A stretch of 8,368 bases of DNA from Epulopiscium sp. Nele67-Bin004 (GTDB lineage Bacteria; Bacillota_A; Clostridia; Lachnospirales; Cellulosilyticaceae). Location: positions 1 to 8,368 of the forward strand of contig LNZQ01000200.1 in NCBI GenBank assembly GCA_002007315.1, given 5' to 3'. The translations under genes and the position numbers were made by a program. The notes under the pieces were generated by a model, which saw only the letters and a program-made list of their open reading frames with translations, ran no database searches and was not told where the DNA came from. Each line of letters starts with the position of its first letter. Position 1 is the first letter of the stretch. Positions 5,862 to 8,368 of this stretch are shown here, piece after piece.

Positions 5862-7166
5862 TTAATTTGGTGTTAATACATAAAGATAATCAAGTTGAAC
5901 ATCTTCATGCTCTATAATTATAGATGTTGAATAGCGTTCGTATCCTTCTAGTTCAAGCTCAACTTTGTATATGCCAAGCCCCAACGATTTTGTTGCAGGA
6001 GTTACGCCCACATACTCGCCATCAATAAATACCTTTGCTCCTTCAGGGATAGTGTTAAATCTGATACTATAACTGCTTGGTAATGGCGTTTCTTCAACTG
6101 CTACAGTTGTACCAGTTGGCAACGCTACCAATGTTGGTTGAAGTATCATGTTGTCTGACACCCTGAATGTTTGTGTATAAGTTTCATAACCATCTGCAAT
6201 AACTTTTAGGTCATATTCACCCGTTGGTAACATTGCAGTTTGTCCTGACCTATATTCTTTATCATTTATGGTTAGCGTATATGAAGCACCACCTGTACTA
6301 AGACGTATGCCTACGCTGTATTCCTGTAATTTTAAATTTGCCGCATTAAGTGTGTATGTTTGTCCTGAATCAATCTGCACGCCATCTTGGACAAGAGTTT
6401 GATATCCATCAACATATAATGCAATATGGTGTACACCTGATGTAAGTTCAATTAGTTCGTTTTGTGCTAAATCAGACAATAGTATTTGCCTTTGTCTATC
6501 AATTTCAATTCTACCGTTTGAGTTTGGTAAATTTGAAATTTGTATGGCACCAGCTTGTGTTGTAACTTGTATACTATAAATTTGTTCGCCGATACCTTTT
6601 ACAAGCAATGTATCATAATTCGATATGTTTTCAAGAGTTGTTATAACTTCGTTATATTCGTTTAAGATAACTTGTGGACTTGACAATTTATATGTCGCAT
6701 CTCCAAGAGTAAGTATTCTTGTTTCGGTGTTAAAGTTTTGACCACTAACACCTGCTCGTTCCCACGAATCTGCGTGAACAGCTATAACCGTTGCAATACG
6801 GCTTTCAGGTTTATAAAAGATTTCAACAACTTCACCTACTGAAATTGATGAAAACGGAATAGTTTTTAGGTATCTATCTACGATTTCCGTCGTTTGTGAT
6901 ACAACTATTCTAACTTGGTCGCCATTTGATAAATTATATAGCCACAATTCTTCATCATCTTTACTAATTATAACTCCATTAAGGTTAGACTCAAAGTCAA
7001 AAGTGTCCTCAACTGTCGTTGGAGATGTTGCCGCAACAGTTGGCGTAACGTCTTTTTTATCAACAAATATCTCTATACCCTTAAACATAACAAACATCAT
7101 AGTTACAAGTCCCAAAATTGACATGCTGACAATTGCTGCAACCAACTTTTTGTTGTTACTCATCAT
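5862..7166 (-). CDS. Membrane-anchored PEGA-domain protein
   Basis: The 434-residue product has a positively charged N-terminus and one membrane segment (about residues 8-30) with no clear cleavage site, so most of it should lie outside the membrane. A Thr/Pro/Ala-rich linker (39-53) is followed by beta-rich regions. A PEGA-like repeat lies at about 285-345 (YTLTINDKEY, LPTGEYDLKVIADGYETY), and a clear PEGA domain at about 365-432 (IRFNTIPEGAKVFIDGEYVGVTP, then GIYKVELELEGYERY). PEGA domains are surface-type beta-sandwich modules; a role in envelope or polysaccharide contact is often assumed but unproven. Tandem ATG codons at 7166 and 7163 are both in reach of AAGGTG; 7166 is used here. It is first in a likely operon with pgcA, which hints at an envelope link without proving it. 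Confidence 0.85.
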   Translation of the reverse strand: MMSNNKKLVAAIVSMSILGLVTMMFVMFKGIEIFVDKKDVTPTVAATSPTTVEDTFDFESNLNGVIISKDDEELWLYNLSNGDQVRIVVSQTTEIVDRYLKTIPFSSISVGEVVEIFYKPESRIATVIAVHADSWERAGVSGQNFNTETRILTLGDATYKLSSPQVILNEYNEVITTLENISNYDTLLVKGIGEQIYSIQVTTQAGAIQISNLPNSNGRIEIDRQRQILLSDLAQNELIELTSGVHHIALYVDGYQTLVQDGVQIDSGQTYTLNAANLKLQEYSVGIRLSTGGASYTLTINDKEYRSGQTAMLPTGEYDLKVIADGYETYTQTFRVSDNMILQPTLVALPTGTTVAVEETPLPSSYSIRFNTIPEGAKVFIDGEYVGVTPATKSLGLGIYKVELELEGYERYSTSIIIEHEDVQLDYLYVLTPN

Positions 7167-7207
7167 TTTTCACCTTCTCACAATTTTTTATCTGATGTAT
7201 TATAAAT

Positions 7208-7236
7208 ATTGTACATCTAATTTAACGGTTCGTCAA
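7208..7236 (-). promoter_or_regulatory. Sigma-A promoter of the PEGA-pgcA unit
   Basis: The minus strand has TTGACG (7236-7231), a 17-base spacer and TACAAT (7213-7208), five of six matches in each box with ideal spacing. The start is expected near 7201, leaving a leader of about 35 bases with AGAAGG before the ATG. This suggests vegetative expression, unlike the sporulation genes on either side. Confidence 0.75.
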
Positions 7237-7268
7237 TTAAATTCACTAATATTACACAAATTTATACA

Positions 7269-7287
7269 GGCGGAAACAACCGCCCTA
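7269..7287 (-). repeat. GC-rich palindrome overlapping the stop codon of the cotS-like gene
   Basis: On the minus strand TAGGGCGG (7287-7280), whose first three bases are the TAG stop codon, is followed by TTGTTT and CCGCC, giving a 5-bp GC hairpin (GGCGG/CCGCC) extendable by a G-U pair. It resembles the GTAGGGGCGG units after yabG and the sipL terminator arm. Only a short AT-rich tract follows (TGTATAAATTTG), so it is a weak terminator candidate at best. Confidence 0.55.
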
Positions 7288-8277
7288 TAGATTTTCTTTA
7301 ATGTAATGTGCTGCTTTAATTTGTTCTTCTTTATATTCAATCATATTATCCCATTTTACCGCAAACATGCTATAATTATTCCTACGTTTGCACTGTAGGT
7401 AATTATTACAAATTGTTGCGAACTTATCCGGAAATATTAACATAGCTTTAAGCACAGCTTTTTCATCATCACTAAGGGGACGTATCGTTTCATAAATCGT
7501 AATAAGTTCATGAAGTAAAGTGGTATCCCAACTATTTTTTTGCATAATCTTAATTAATATACTACTAAAATCTAACACTTGCATGTTATATGTACACAAA
7601 TCAATATGTACAAGCGTATAATTATCGCCCATACGTCGTATAGCATGATACTTAAAGTCATTGTGTGCAAGGCTATTAGTAAGTTGTACATTTGTCATAA
7701 TATTTTTACAACAAGTTTGTGATGTACAATCTAAAGCCATTTTTTGTAACTCCTCATAGTCTTGATAATCTTTTAAAAACGCTATTTCAAACGGAGTCTT
7801 TTGGGATAATGGTGTTATTTTCTTCTTTAATGTATGTGTTTCCCTAGTACGCTTGCTAAAGTATGAGTATATATCTTTAATATGAATAGCTTGTGAATTT
7901 TTAAGCGATGTTTCAAAACCTACACCACATTTATGAAAATTGGCTAATAACTTTATTGAACCTTTAATATCTGCAAGTTCGTTAAATTCAACTTCTTTCC
8001 CGTCTTTATACGTTTGCATAACGTATATTTGACCACGACTAGTAGAATAAGGGAGATTTTTTTTAGTTGGATAAATAGAACCAATTTGCAAAAAACCGTT
8101 ACCCCTTAAATGATTTACCGCATCATACATAAATAAGATTTGTTCTGTCGATATATTCATCTTTCTTAAAATATATTTTCCTTTATTAGTATCTAATATA
8201 AAATTACTTCTATCGTAATAATGTTTTTTTATTTCTAGGTCATACTGACTTCGCAAATCATTTGGTAGTGTTTTCAA
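7285..8277 (-). CDS. CotS/YsxE/YutH-family spore coat protein, kinase-like and probably catalytically degenerate
   Basis: The CotS family is a set of spore coat proteins with an aminoglycoside-phosphotransferase-like fold, expressed in the mother cell. The 330-residue length is typical. The N-terminus YDLEIKKHYYDRSNFILDT, then GKYILRKM and LLANFHKCG (near 110), follow the family pattern. The kinase catalytic-loop equivalent is HNDFKYHA (205-212): the Asp is kept, but the Asn of the usual HGDxxxxN motif is replaced by Ala212. VHIDL (223-227) retains the metal-binding Asp226 of the DFG-like strand. The start is TTG at 8277, supported by GGGGGG six bases upstream and by the lack of any in-frame ATG before Met40. 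The stop codon lies in a GC-rich palindrome. The exact family member (CotS, CotI, YsxE or YutH type) cannot be told. Confidence 0.85.
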   Translation of the reverse strand: MKTLPNDLRSQYDLEIKKHYYDRSNFILDTNKGKYILRKMNISTEQILFMYDAVNHLRGNGFLQIGSIYPTKKNLPYSTSRGQIYVMQTYKDGKEVEFNELADIKGSIKLLANFHKCGVGFETSLKNSQAIHIKDIYSYFSKRTRETHTLKKKITPLSQKTPFEIAFLKDYQDYEELQKMALDCTSQTCCKNIMTNVQLTNSLAHNDFKYHAIRRMGDNYTLVHIDLCTYNMQVLDFSSILIKIMQKNSWDTTLLHELITIYETIRPLSDDEKAVLKAMLIFPDKFATICNNYLQCKRRNNYSMFAVKWDNMIEYKEEQIKAAHYIKENL

Positions 8278-8320
8278 AATTTTCCCCCCTTATTTAACCA
8301 ACTTTTACATAGTCTTTTAA

Positions 8321-8350
8321 TTTATATGACAATCCTATCTAAAAAATATC
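8321..8350 (-). promoter_or_regulatory. Possible promoter of the cotS-like gene (sigma-E-like, with an overlapping sigma-A-like match)
   Basis: On the minus strand AGATATT at the -35 position (around 8351-8345) is followed, 16 bases on, by CATATAAA (8328-8321), which keeps CATA and six of eight sigma-E -10 bases. An overlapping sigma-A-like reading uses TTGTCA (8332-8327) and TGTAAA after 17 bases. The family is normally sporulation-controlled, which favours the first reading, but the match is imperfect. Confidence 0.35.
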
Positions 8351-8368
8351 TATTTTTTATTTTTACTT

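Overview
The window looks like part of the chromosome of a low-GC, endospore-forming anaerobic Firmicute (class Clostridia, possibly Lachnospirales). The AT-rich coding sequence, strong AGGAGG-type ribosome binding sites and three recognisable spore-assembly genes support this; the exact lineage cannot be read from the sequence. All seven genes lie on the minus strand, so transcription runs from high to low coordinates. No tRNA, rRNA, CRISPR array, insertion sequence or phage gene was seen, and no gap between genes exceeds about 200 bases.

In transcription order: (1) a CotS/YsxE-type spore coat protein with a degenerate kinase fold (8277-7285, TTG start). (2) A membrane-anchored PEGA-domain protein (7166-5862) and an alpha-phosphohexomutase of the PgcA/PGM2 type (5837-4110). 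These two are 24 bases apart, sit behind a good sigma-A promoter (7236-7208) and are closed by a strong intrinsic terminator (4069-4027). (3) A 127-residue single-pass membrane protein of unknown function carrying a short motif twice (3922-3539). (4) The sporulation protease YabG (3362-2433). (5) A SipL-type protein with three SPOCS-like repeats and a C-terminal LysM domain (2229-658), with a plausible sigma-E promoter and its own terminator. (6) The first 182 codons of ispE (546 down to the window edge), with its own sigma-A promoter.

YabG, SipL and IspE form a cluster that I recall being conserved in Clostridia. YabG is a mother-cell protease of spore coat and cortex proteins, and SipL is the SpoIVA partner that anchors the coat to the forespore. 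The CotS-like gene adds a further coat component. PgcA and IspE are housekeeping enzymes (glucose-1-phosphate/glucose-6-phosphate interconversion; isoprenoid precursor synthesis by the MEP pathway), and both have sigma-A-like promoters, in contrast to the sporulation genes.

The least ordinary feature is a set of short GC-rich palindromic segments, typified by GTAGGGGCGG...CCGCCC, in otherwise AT-rich spacers. They lie at or just after the ends of the cotS-like, yabG and sipL genes and upstream of the 127-residue gene. In the cotS-like and yabG genes the TAG stop codon lies inside the segment. I found no clear sign of a new multi-gene system; the window is mostly core sporulation and housekeeping DNA.
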